The position numbers and the translations under genes are program-made. Of a DNA stretch of 12,676 nucleotides, positions 5,601-12,676 are shown in pieces (the stretch's first letter is position 1; each line of letters opens with the position of its first letter). The DNA is from a bacterium. Lineage in GTDB: Bacteria > JAMCPX01. Location of the stretch: NCBI GenBank assembly GCA_021789095.1, contig JAJYJX010000063.1, forward strand, positions 1 to 12,676, given 5' to 3'. Below the pieces are notes generated by a model. The model did not search any database and was not told the DNA's origin. It saw only the letters and a list, made by a program, of their open reading frames with translations.

Positions 5601-6950
5601 ATGATAAATAAATTAAAATCGTGGTATTATCAAATAATAACAGGTACAATAAGAGATATTGTTCTTGCTGTGCTTATAGGGGTTCTGGCAGGGCTGTCCA
5701 GTTCCTTTATTATAAAATCCGAAAGCTTAATAGAGGGTTTTCTTTATTCTACACATGTACAGGAACTGAGTTTAGAACAGATATTCAAATTGAGGAATCT
5801 TATAATTCTGTTCCTTCCTTTAACCGGTGCGATTTTTTATATTATTATAAAACCGGTTTTCTTTAAAGACCAACGGATGGGCTACAGCTTCCCGGATTTC
5901 ATAGTGAACGTTAACAGAAGAGAGGCAAGAATCAATCCCCAAAGCATCCTTTATCTTTTATTGTTTACGCCTATCATTATTGGAACAGGTAATATGGCTG
6001 GTGTCGAAGGCCCGATTGCGCAGATAGGGGGTGGATTTGGTTCGTTCATGTCAGGGATAATGAAGGAGGAAAACAGAAAAAGAAGGAAGCTCCTTATAGC
6101 AAGCGGTACCGCGGCCGGCATTGCATCAATATTCAATGCGCCCATCACGGGTGTATTCTTTGCCATAGAGATCGTCCTTCTCGGTGAATATGAACTGACG
6201 TCAATAAGTGTAATTGTTATATCTGCTGTAGCCGGAACTCTTGTTGCCAGGGCGTTTATAGGAAATCATCCCATGCTTGGTACACCGCTGTATGAATATG
6301 CCGGGGTACATGATTTTATCGGCTATACGTTTTTAGGGTTGTTTGTCGGGGTTTTTTCAGTGTTGTTTGAAAAATGGTTTTTTAAGGCAGCAGATTATTT
6401 CAAAGAAATGAAAGTAAAAACCTTAACAAAGCCGCTGATAGGCAGTATTATTATCGGGTTTATAGGTGTTTTTCTGCCCATGTCTCTTGGTAACGGCTAC
6501 CCTGTGATAAAACTGGCTCTTCTCGGTAAACTTGGTTTTTCGCTGATTGTATTTTTATTTATTGCCAAATTTATAGGTACGGCAATAACTATCGGGTCAG
6601 GTTTACCCGGCGGCATTTATGCACCGTCACTTTATACTGGTGCTATGATCGGCGGGACAATCGGTTATATATTTAAGTTCCTGTTTCCTGCCCAGCCTGT
6701 ATCAACAGGTGTGTATGCCATACTGGGCATGTCGGCATTCCTCGCATCACTTACCCATGCACCTTTCACAGGGATATTTCTTGTGTTCGAACTTACAAAC
6801 GATTACAGAATGATGCTCCCCTTTATGATTACAACCGTTATCGCCATGCTTATAAAGGCAAAGCTTTTTCCCGATTCAATTGAGCATTATCCGATAAGGG
6901 AATACATAAAACATATTGAACAGAAGACGGAAAACAACACCGGAACATAA
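5601..6950 (+). CDS. CLC-family chloride channel or anion/proton antiporter
   Basis: A 449-residue polytopic CLC protein without C-terminal CBS domains. Family motifs are clear: GVEGP (134-138) with the external gating glutamate Glu136, SIFNAPITGVFFAIE (176-190), and GSGLPGGIYAPS (332-343). Judged against E. coli ClC-ec1 from memory, the selectivity motif GSGIP reads GYSFP (94-98), the internal proton glutamate position E203 is Ile191, and the C-terminal anion-contacting Tyr position appears to be Glu428 with His429 and Tyr430 next to it. Anion preference and proton coupling are therefore uncertain. The ATG at 5601 has no visible Shine-Dalgarno, but the first helix (INKLKSWYYQIITGTIRDI) begins as expected. 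It is divergent from the TauE/SafE operon and directly precedes the third kinase-like gene, 85 bases away. Fluoride-type CLC is not supported, since its signature motifs are absent. Confidence 0.9.
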   Translation: MINKLKSWYYQIITGTIRDIVLAVLIGVLAGLSSSFIIKSESLIEGFLYSTHVQELSLEQIFKLRNLIILFLPLTGAIFYIIIKPVFFKDQRMGYSFPDFIVNVNRREARINPQSILYLLLFTPIIIGTGNMAGVEGPIAQIGGGFGSFMSGIMKEENRKRRKLLIASGTAAGIASIFNAPITGVFFAIEIVLLGEYELTSISVIVISAVAGTLVARAFIGNHPMLGTPLYEYAGVHDFIGYTFLGLFVGVFSVLFEKWFFKAADYFKEMKVKTLTKPLIGSIIIGFIGVFLPMSLGNGYPVIKLALLGKLGFSLIVFLFIAKFIGTAITIGSGLPGGIYAPSLYTGAMIGGTIGYIFKFLFPAQPVSTGVYAILGMSAFLASLTHAPFTGIFLVFELTNDYRMMLPFMITTVIAMLIKAKLFPDSIEHYPIREYIKHIEQKTENNTGT

Positions 6951-6981
6951 AGACGGGTAAATGCAAATAAATTTAAAACTA

Positions 6982-7010
6982 TTGCCATAGAAGCAATGGT
7001 TTGTTAAAGT
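6982..7010 (+). promoter_or_regulatory. Candidate promoter for kinase-like copy 3
   Basis: TTGCCA (6982-6987) and TAAAGT (7005-7010) are separated by 17 bases in the short gap after the CLC gene. Start would be near 7016, leaving a leader of about 20 bases with AAGGAGGT. Both boxes are imperfect, so read-through from the CLC gene is the alternative. Confidence 0.35.
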
Positions 7011-7035
7011 GCAAAATATACAAGGAGGTACACCT

Positions 7036-7860
7036 ATGGCCATTATTACAATATCAAGGGGAACGTTCAGCGGCGGGGAGAAACTCGCCGAATGTCTGAA
7101 TCAAAGGATCGGTTACCGTACAATAAGCAGGGAGGTCATACTGCATGCAGCGTCAGAATACGGCGTGTCCGAGGAAAGATTGATCAAGGCAATAGAGCAG
7201 AAGCCGAGCATCAAGGAACGGCTTGCATTAGACGTTGACAGGTTTCATTATTTATCGTTCATACAAGCGGCACTGTGCGAGGAGGCGAAGAACGATAATA
7301 TTATTTATCATGGGCATGCGGGACATTTATTATTAAAGGGCGTATCCCACGTGATCAAGGTAAAGGTAATCGCGGATATGGAGCAGCGCATAGTATTTGC
7401 AATGGACAGAAATAAGCTGTCGCGTGAAGATGCCATAGGGTATATCAAAAAGGTTGATGAACAAAGAGAGAAATGGGCAAGGTTCCTTTACGATGTGGAC
7501 TGGAATGACCCATACCTGTACGATATCGTTATAAATCTCAAAAAGATGACAATACCTACGGCATGTGAAATTATAAGCATCATGGTGAAAGCGGATGAGT
7601 TTAAAACCACGGATTCTTCACGCATGGCTATGGGAAATCTTGTACTGGCAAGCCGTGTCAAGGCAGTGCTTGCATCCAGCGATGCAACAAAGAATTTCAG
7701 TCTGGAGGTGATTGCTGATAACGGTATTGTAACAGTGAGCGGGAAGGTGGATACAATGGAAGATGTTGAGAACATATCAGAGCTTGTTAAGAATATAAAA
7801 GATGTTAAAGGTGTAAGTTGCAAATGCCATCCACACTATTTAAAGGATGCGGTATTGTAA
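7036..7860 (+). CDS. Cytidylate-kinase-like protein with C-terminal BON domain, copy 3
   Basis: A 274-residue paralogue of the genes at 2177 and 3111. ATG 7036 is chosen over the upstream GTG at 7009 because AAGGAGGT (7022-7029) lies six bases before it and because it makes the N-terminus (MAIITISRGTFSGG) identical to copy 2. The kinase-like part contains SREVIL (31-36), NIIYHGHAGHLLLKG (88-102) and FLYDVDWNDPYLYD (150-163). The BON-like part covers about 205-264 and ends in SCKCHPHYLKD with Cys262 and Cys264. As in the other copies the P-loop position lacks the Walker A lysine. It has the strongest ribosome site of the three. It stands alone between CLC and a gap containing a MITE-like repeat, rather than in tandem with the first two, which suggests dispersal or insertion of the exporter/CLC block between copies (inference). 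Substrate unknown. Confidence 0.85.
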   Translation: MAIITISRGTFSGGEKLAECLNQRIGYRTISREVILHAASEYGVSEERLIKAIEQKPSIKERLALDVDRFHYLSFIQAALCEEAKNDNIIYHGHAGHLLLKGVSHVIKVKVIADMEQRIVFAMDRNKLSREDAIGYIKKVDEQREKWARFLYDVDWNDPYLYDIVINLKKMTIPTACEIISIMVKADEFKTTDSSRMAMGNLVLASRVKAVLASSDATKNFSLEVIADNGIVTVSGKVDTMEDVENISELVKNIKDVKGVSCKCHPHYLKDAVL

Positions 7861-7911
7861 AAATTTGTTACTTGTTCCTTTAAAGTAATTATACCATATT
7901 TCCAATTCTCA

Positions 7912-7988
7912 TTTACCCCGTTGGAAAGCCCCGCCATTTATGGCGGGGATAATATGATAAATTACAAAGTCTTTTCTAACGGGGTTTA
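7912..7988. mobile_element. Small MITE-like element with terminal inverted repeats and central hairpin
   Basis: CCCCGTTGGAAA (7916-7927) and TTTCTAACGGGG (7973-7984) are inverted repeats with one mismatch, flanked on both sides by TTTA (7912-7915 and 7985-7988), which looks like a target duplication. The centre carries CCCCGCC-ATTTAT-GGCGGGG (7929-7948). There is no coding capacity. The right arm recurs at 3940-3953, which shows it is dispersed. Alternatives are a REP-type palindromic repeat or a stabilising 3' structure for copy 3. Confidence 0.5.
7929..7948. repeat. Perfect GC-rich hairpin inside the repeat element
   Basis: CCCCGCCAT and ATGGCGGGG are exact inverted repeats around two central T bases, about 70 bases after the copy 3 stop. 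No T-run follows, so it is more likely part of the repeat, or an RNA-stabilising stem, than a standard terminator. Confidence 0.6.
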
Positions 7989-8039
7989 CTGCTGTCATAT
8001 AAGTGCCTGTATGGACCACATTTTATAAATATTGTTGCG

Positions 8040-8056
8040 CAGTATTACAGATACTG
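8040..8056. promoter_or_regulatory. Inverted repeat upstream of the acyl-CoA synthetase gene, possible operator
   Basis: CAGTAT-TACAG-ATACTG has perfect six-base arms around a five-base centre and ends 27 bases before the ATG at 8084. It could bind a dimeric regulator. A weak promoter-like pair, TTGTTG (8032-8037) and GATTAT (8056-8061) at 18 bases, overlaps it. An mRNA hairpin is the alternative. Confidence 0.35.
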
Positions 8057-8083
8057 ATTATCTGAGAAACAGAGGTTTTGAAT

Positions 8084-10168
8084 ATGGAGAAGGATGCGAA
8101 AACTATCAGAGGGATATTCTATCCGGACGGTGTAGCTATATTCGGAGTGTCTGAGAATCCAGGGAACCTTGCCCGTTTAATATTTAGGAACATGATAGAT
8201 AACAAATATACAGGCAAGATCTATCTGGTAGGAAGAAAAGAGATAGAAGTAGAAGGCGCCAAGGTCTATAAAAGTATAAACGATGTGTCCGGGCCTGTTG
8301 ACCTTGCAGTTATTCTTACACCTGCCCGTACAGTGCCGGCCCTGCTTGAGGAATCCGGTAAAAAGGGCATAAAATATGCGGTCATAGAATCGGGCGGGTT
8401 TTCAGAAACAGGCAGTGAAGGCGCAGAACTGGAAAAGGAACTTGTAAACATTGCCATGGAGTATAGTATAAGGTTTACAGGCCCAAACGGGCTCGGGGTC
8501 ATAAACACAGAAAATGGTTTAAGCACGCCGTTTTCCCCGGTGGTCCCGCCCATAAGAAAAGGCGGTACATCCATAATCTCACAGAGCGGAGGCATGTCTC
8601 TTACCATCATGCATATGCTCAGTTTCGAAGGCGTCGGTGTCAACAAGGTTATAAGTGCGGGCAACAAGGCCAACATAGACGAGATAGATTATCTTTCCTA
8701 TCTTATGGAAGATCCCGGAACAAAGCTTATAGCAATGTACCTTGAAGACATAAAGCACGGAGATAAATTGATCGAATTGATGAAATCAAACCCTAAACCC
8801 GTTGTTGTTTTTAAGTCCAACGTGAATCAAAAGACCGCCCTGATTGCAAGATCCCACGCCTCCGCTATTGCCAATGATGACATTGTTGTAACAGAGGCTT
8901 TGAGGGAAGCAGGTGCAATACGTGCAGATACGCTGACGGAATTTATTGATGCAGTGAAGCTTTTAAGCATTGCCGGCAGGTACGGCAAAAGGATAGCGGT
9001 TCTTTCAAGATCGGGGGGGCACGCAGTCATTACTCAGGATGCCATAACAAAATACGGTTTTGAAACCCCGGCGTTCACCGGGAATTTTCTTAACGAAGTA
9101 AACAAACATGTAAGATCAGGTATTGTAAATTTTACAAACCCTCTTGATATGGGCGATATATATGATTTTGATTTTTACACAAATGCAGTGGAACTTGCCC
9201 TTGCAGAACCGTTGTTCGACATGGCAATCTTCATTCATACTTATTCCTCATCCATTAACGAGGGCTCATCGGAGAATATGGCAAAGGCATTCGCGCAATT
9301 GAAAGACAAATATAGCAAACCCATTCTTCCGCTGTTCTTCACGGAGATTGAAAACCTGAACAGGCTCAGGGGAATTATTGATTATCCGTTTTTTGTCGAT
9401 CCCGCGACCATGCTGGCAGCGGCGGCTAAAGTAAGGGATGCAGGCCTCTATAAACGCGGCCATGACACAATCATTCATGCACAGACAGAAAACATTGGGC
9501 CGGGCATCAAGACTACGCTGTCACTTATGGGGTCTTTAAATGTTGCGGAAAATTACGGCATAAGTACAGCACCGTGGGCTTATGCAGTCAAACGGGAAGA
9601 AGTGAAAAAGGCCGCTGAAAGACTCGGTTATCCCCTGGCAATGAAAATTGAATCAAGAACTGTATCGCATAAATCGGATATTGGCGGGGTCATTCTTGGT
9701 ATAGACAATGAAGCAAAAGCCTTTGAAGCTTATGAACAACTTACACATGGTATAAAAAGCATACATCCCGAGATTATGACGGACGGGGTCGTTGTTCAAA
9801 AGATGTTAAAGGGACCAATGGAATTGATCATAGGTGCGAGGAGGGATGATGTGTTCGGGCCTGTTGTAATAGCCGGCATCGGCGGCATATACACGGAGAT
9901 CCTCAAGGATACAGCAATTGCGCTGTGTCCTGTTGATGAAACATACGCATTGAAAATGCTGAAACAGTTGAATGGTTATGCCCTTCTTGAAGGGACAAGG
10001 GGCAGAAAACCGCTCGCACTCAATGATGTAGCAAGGCTTATATCAGTGGTATCAAAGATGATGATTGACAGGTTCAATATAGTTGAACTAGACCTCAACC
10101 CTGTTCTTGTTGACGAAGAAAAAGCTGTTGCACTTGATGCACGTGTTGTAGTAGAAAAGAAAGCATGA
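8084..10168 (+). CDS. NDP-forming acyl-CoA synthetase (acetate--CoA ligase family), alpha-beta fusion
   Basis: A 694-residue cytoplasmic enzyme that interconverts acyl-CoA plus NDP and phosphate with free acid, CoA and NTP; in anaerobes this typically conserves energy as ATP from acetyl-CoA or other acyl-CoA. Domain order is CoA-binding Rossmann (about 8-135), succinyl-CoA-ligase-like (about 160-300, with ISQSGGMS at 165-172), linker, and C-terminal ATP-grasp (about 475-690). The likely phosphorylated histidine is His258 in SHASA (usually SHTGA). The ATP-grasp part shows VSHKSDIGGV (527-536), FGPVV (591-595), GIGGIYTEILKD (598-609) and ELDLNPV (668-674). ATG 8084 is preferred to the TTG at 8078 because AGAGG (8071-8075) is eight bases upstream of the ATG. 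The stop overlaps the mltG start as ATGA. Substrate acid cannot be deduced; related acyltransferase fusions are excluded because no GNAT domain follows. Confidence 0.88.
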   Translation: MEKDAKTIRGIFYPDGVAIFGVSENPGNLARLIFRNMIDNKYTGKIYLVGRKEIEVEGAKVYKSINDVSGPVDLAVILTPARTVPALLEESGKKGIKYAVIESGGFSETGSEGAELEKELVNIAMEYSIRFTGPNGLGVINTENGLSTPFSPVVPPIRKGGTSIISQSGGMSLTIMHMLSFEGVGVNKVISAGNKANIDEIDYLSYLMEDPGTKLIAMYLEDIKHGDKLIELMKSNPKPVVVFKSNVNQKTALIARSHASAIANDDIVVTEALREAGAIRADTLTEFIDAVKLLSIAGRYGKRIAVLSRSGGHAVITQDAITKYGFETPAFTGNFLNEVNKHVRSGIVNFTNPLDMGDIYDFDFYTNAVELALAEPLFDMAIFIHTYSSSINEGSSENMAKAFAQLKDKYSKPILPLFFTEIENLNRLRGIIDYPFFVDPATMLAAAAKVRDAGLYKRGHDTIIHAQTENIGPGIKTTLSLMGSLNVAENYGISTAPWAYAVKREEVKKAAERLGYPLAMKIESRTVSHKSDIGGVILGIDNEAKAFEAYEQLTHGIKSIHPEIMTDGVVVQKMLKGPMELIIGARRDDVFGPVVIAGIGGIYTEILKDTAIALCPVDETYALKMLKQLNGYALLEGTRGRKPLALNDVARLISVVSKMMIDRFNIVELDLNPVLVDEEKAVALDARVVVEKKA

Positions 10169-11172
10169 TAAAAAGGATCATATGGTACTGCATTACCTTT
10201 TTACTCGTGTGCATACTGGTTTATGCAGTCCAGTTCATGCACTTCCTTATTATACCGGCAGATTCATCGGGTGTGCTTAAAACAGTAAATATACCGGCAG
10301 GTATATCATTTAAAAAGGTTTCAGCCGTTCTTGCGGATAACCATATTGTGAAAGATAAACTTAACCTCAAGCTGCTTGCATATTTGATGGGTGCAACGCA
10401 CAAGGTGAAGTATGGCGAGTACCTGTTGAGCAGTGCGATGAGGCCCATTACAATAATCGAGAAGCTGCAGAACGGTGAAGTCGTACTGCATGAGGTAACA
10501 ATACCCGAGGGATACACGGATGAAGAAATAGCCGCAACACTTCACACTGCAGGACTGCTTGATGATGTAAACGGTTTTATGACTCTTACCAGGGACAAGG
10601 TTTTTATAGCAGGTCTTGGCATAAGTGCAGACTCCCTTGAAGGCTTTCTTTACCCGGATACATACGAGCTCAGCAAAGGATTGATACCCAGGGAGATCAT
10701 CAAAAAAATGGTTAACCAGTTTAAATCGGTTTATACGCCCCAACTGCAGGCGCGCGCAAAAGACATAGGCATGACAACGCCGCAGGTTGTGACCCTTGCT
10801 TCTATGATAGAAAAAGAGACATCGGTACCTGCGGAGCGGTTCCTTATATCCGCTGTTTTTCATAACAGGCTTAAAATTGGTATGCGACTGCAATCAGATC
10901 CAACGGTGATATTTGCTTTTCACCTGACAAAAGACATAATTACCAAAAAGGATCTGAGGGCAAGGAATCCTTATAACACCTATAGGATAAAAGGACTGCC
11001 TCCCGGACCCATATGCAATCCCGGCAAGGAATCCATTATCGCTGCCCTGTACCCTGCTGATGTAAAATACCTGTATTTTGTTTCGAAGAATGACGGCAGC
11101 CACGAATTCTCTGAAACATTAAAAGAGCATAACCATTACGTAAGAATATATCAGAGAGACAATAGGAGATGA
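10165..11172 (+). CDS. mltG: Endolytic murein transglycosylase MltG (YceG-like)
   Basis: A 335-residue inner-membrane enzyme that cleaves nascent peptidoglycan strands and so helps set glycan length. One N-terminal membrane anchor (about 4-30) places the rest in the periplasm. A LysM-like region lies near 40-105 (VNIPAGISFKKVSAVLADN, then GEYLLSS). The catalytic block is TLASMIEKETSVPAERF (210-226), with Glu216/Glu218 bracketing the family's catalytic glutamate, followed by VFHNRLKIGMRLQSDPTVIF. The C-terminal YLYFVSKNDGSHEFSETLKEHN is also typical. The length matches the family. The ATGA overlap with the acyl-CoA synthetase gene indicates coupling, although the two functions are unrelated; no separate promoter is seen. 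Confidence 0.93.
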   Translation: MIKRIIWYCITFLLVCILVYAVQFMHFLIIPADSSGVLKTVNIPAGISFKKVSAVLADNHIVKDKLNLKLLAYLMGATHKVKYGEYLLSSAMRPITIIEKLQNGEVVLHEVTIPEGYTDEEIAATLHTAGLLDDVNGFMTLTRDKVFIAGLGISADSLEGFLYPDTYELSKGLIPREIIKKMVNQFKSVYTPQLQARAKDIGMTTPQVVTLASMIEKETSVPAERFLISAVFHNRLKIGMRLQSDPTVIFAFHLTKDIITKKDLRARNPYNTYRIKGLPPGPICNPGKESIIAALYPADVKYLYFVSKNDGSHEFSETLKEHNHYVRIYQRDNRR

Positions 11173-11173
11173 A

Positions 11174-12349
11174 ATGTTAAAAGATTATATTGAAAAAATT
11201 GTAAATGCATGCGGTCCGAGAATTGCAGGATCAGAAGCGGATCAGCGAGCAACAGGCATTATAAAAGACTTTATGACCGAGTCATGTGACAGCGTAGAGG
11301 TTGAAGAATTCGATGTTGCCCCAAGGGTGCTGCAGCGGCTGACCGAAATGATAACCTATGCAGTAGTTGCAGGCTTCGTGACGTTTTTCATTTCCCCGGT
11401 AATATCGTTGGTAATCGGCCTGGGCTCAGGAACAATATTCTTTATATCAAGGTGGTACGATATAGAGATTATCGACAGGTGGATGGAAAAGAAAAAAACC
11501 GCCAACGTAATCGGTATCATAAAACCATCCGGAGAAATAAAGAAACGATTTATTGTATCGGGCCATCATGATTCGGCATTCAATATGACGCTGCTGCACA
11601 GGCAGTATGTCTGGCTTACGCCGGTGCTTGAGTTTTTTACGACCGTATCAATGCTGGCAATGATTGTCATATCTGTATATGCGATAGTAAAAGGTAGATG
11701 GCTGTATCCGTTTATACCGGCGAGCCTGTGGAAATGGGTTGTATTAACGGGTTTCTTCGGTGTTATTACCTCACAGATCATGCGTAAAGGTCTTGTTTCG
11801 GATATTAAGGTCGAAGGAGCGAACGATAATCTCTCGGGCGTGTCTGTTGCGATCGGGCTTGCTGATTATCTTTCAAAAAACAAACTCCTGAACACAGAGG
11901 TCATGTGCATAGCTTTCGGGGCAGAAGAGCAAAACACAAAAGGATCCCAGGCATTCGTAAAGAAGCATATCTTACAATTAAAGCAGGTACCTGCGTATGT
12001 TCTCAATTTTGACATGGTCGGCGAAGACGGCACGCTGCGTGTCGTAAAAAAGGAGTTAGAGGTGAAATCAACCCATTCAAAGGCCTTTGTAGATTTTGTT
12101 CATAAGGCAGCCATTGATAAAAATATAAAATCAAGGTTTGCTGTTTTGCCGTTCGGCAATACCGATGCAACGCCTTTCAGCAGGAAAGGCATTCAGGCGA
12201 CCAGTATTGTAAGGCTTGATTCAACAGGTTTGCCCGGCCACTGGCATACAGTAGAAGATAGCATTAAGAATATAAGGGAGGAATCGCTGATAGAATCTGT
12301 GGAGATTGCAAAGGCCGTATTGTCAGAGCTTGATTCTACTTTAAGATAA
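11174..12349 (+). CDS. M28-family zinc metallopeptidase with membrane helices
   Basis: A 391-residue protein with the co-catalytic zinc site of M28 aminopeptidases: His131/Asp133 (SGHHDSAF), Asp218 (GANDNLSGV), Glu251/Glu252 (FGAEEQ), Asp280 (NFDMVGED) and His358 (GHWHTVED). All expected ligands are present, so it is probably active. Unlike most secreted members it has no signal peptide but hydrophobic stretches at about 57-92, 146-172 and 177-203; the last two lie between the first and second metal-ligand motifs. If each hydrophobic block forms a hairpin, all ligands fall on one side of the membrane, and the basic residues after the first block (RWMEKKK) suggest the cytoplasm. The start is one base after the mltG stop, with AGGAG (11164-11168). 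It is the last gene of the three-gene operon. Peptide substrate unknown. Confidence 0.85.
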   Translation: MLKDYIEKIVNACGPRIAGSEADQRATGIIKDFMTESCDSVEVEEFDVAPRVLQRLTEMITYAVVAGFVTFFISPVISLVIGLGSGTIFFISRWYDIEIIDRWMEKKKTANVIGIIKPSGEIKKRFIVSGHHDSAFNMTLLHRQYVWLTPVLEFFTTVSMLAMIVISVYAIVKGRWLYPFIPASLWKWVVLTGFFGVITSQIMRKGLVSDIKVEGANDNLSGVSVAIGLADYLSKNKLLNTEVMCIAFGAEEQNTKGSQAFVKKHILQLKQVPAYVLNFDMVGEDGTLRVVKKELEVKSTHSKAFVDFVHKAAIDKNIKSRFAVLPFGNTDATPFSRKGIQATSIVRLDSTGLPGHWHTVEDSIKNIREESLIESVEIAKAVLSELDSTLR

Positions 12350-12351
12350 CT

Positions 12352-12364
12352 GACAAATTTTGTC
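12352..12364. terminator. Weak hairpin after the operon end
   Basis: GACAAATTTTGTC, beginning three bases after the peptidase stop, is an imperfect AT-rich inverted repeat followed by TTAATT. It is in the right place for a terminator but the stem is very weak. Confidence 0.2.
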
Positions 12365-12426
12365 TTAATTAAAATCTTTATAAATATATCTGTCTCATCT
12401 AAACATAATCTTATTATATTTCAATA

Positions 12427-12435
12427 TGTTATAAT
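12427..12435 (+). promoter_or_regulatory. Extended -10 promoter for the lipoprotein gene
   Basis: TGTTATAAT combines the TGn extension (12427-12429) with a perfect TATAAT (12430-12435). There is no good -35 box, as is usual for extended -10 promoters. Initiation near 12442 would give a leader of about 57 bases ending in AAAGGAG. Confidence 0.5.
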
Positions 12436-12498
12436 TTATCAAGCTGGCATGCTGAATGCATTAATGTTGTGTAAAGATAAACAAAAAGGAGAAAAATA

Positions 12499-12676
12499 AT
12501 GAAAACATATAGTGTGTTCAAAAGTTCATTATATATTTCGGCATTATTGCTTGCTGGCTGCGGTACTGTGCAGGATAAACCTGTCCAGTATAATGAACCT
12601 GTTGCCGCATACCAGATAGACTATAATGCAGGTACAAGTGTACTGAGTATAAAATCTATTGATGTTACACCTTCAC
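12499..12676 (+). CDS. Lipoprotein, N-terminal part (runs off the window)
   Basis: ATG 12499 follows AAAGGAG (12485-12491) and opens a frame of 59 codons to the window edge. The start MKTYSVFKSSLYISALLLAG followed by Cys21 is a lipoprotein signal peptide with an LAGC lipobox, so the mature protein would be lipid-anchored to a membrane. The mature part begins GTVQDKPVQYNEPVAAYQ and has no recognisable domain in the visible stretch. A preceding extended -10 promoter suggests a transcription unit separate from the peptidase operon. Function unknown. Confidence 0.75.
   Translation, partial: MKTYSVFKSSLYISALLLAGCGTVQDKPVQYNEPVAAYQIDYNAGTSVLSIKSIDVTPS

Noticed and set aside
10321-10893. 190-codon open frame on the minus strand inside mltG
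   Set aside because: It is antisense to the well-supported mltG, with no ribosome site or family resemblance seen.
1-12676. CRISPR arrays, tRNA or rRNA genes, integrase or phage genes
   Set aside because: No regularly spaced repeats, no RNA gene signatures and no recombinase or phage proteins were seen on either strand.

Overview
The window reads as chromosomal DNA of an anaerobic, sulfur-metabolising bacterium of moderate to low GC, most likely Desulfobacterota or Nitrospirota. The main evidence is the left edge, where the last two genes of a dsrMKJOP-type membrane complex (dsrO, dsrP) are recognisable by protein sequence. These belong to dissimilatory sulfite/sulfate metabolism. A TauE/SafE-type anion exporter, an FNR/CRP-type operator sequence and an NDP-forming acyl-CoA synthetase fit an anaerobic lifestyle. 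The phylum cannot be fixed from this window alone.

Layout, left to right. (1) 1-1967: dsrO (5' end outside the window) and dsrP, tightly coupled on the + strand. (2) 1968-2176: a non-coding gap with several inverted repeats. (3) 2177-3935: two tandem paralogues of a cytidylate-kinase-like protein with a C-terminal BON domain; the second has its own good sigma70-type promoter. (4) 3936-5321: a convergent minus-strand operon, TauE/SafE permease followed by a DUF1634-type membrane protein, joined by a TAATG overlap. (5) 5322-5600: a divergent control region with a near-consensus minus-strand promoter that would give an almost leaderless mRNA, a palindrome in that promoter's spacer, and a perfect TTGAT-N4-ATCAA box. 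(6) 5601-6950: a CLC-family anion channel/transporter. (7) 7036-7860: a third copy of the kinase-like/BON gene. (8) 7861-8083: a gap holding a small MITE-like element and an inverted repeat in front of the next gene. (9) 8084-12349: an operon of a fused NDP-forming acyl-CoA synthetase, the endolytic transglycosylase MltG and a membrane-anchored M28-type metallopeptidase. (10) 12499-end: the start of a small lipoprotein gene.

The most unusual feature is the set of three gap-free kinase-like/BON paralogues within about 5.7 kb, placed around a dsr complex, a putative sulfur-anion exporter and a CLC protein. All three lack the Walker A lysine at the expected P-loop and end in a conserved Cys-x-Cys-x-Pro tail. 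They may be nucleotide-binding or regulatory proteins tied to membrane anion and redox functions rather than housekeeping CMP kinases; that role is inference. The right-hand operon looks like general metabolism and cell-envelope maintenance.
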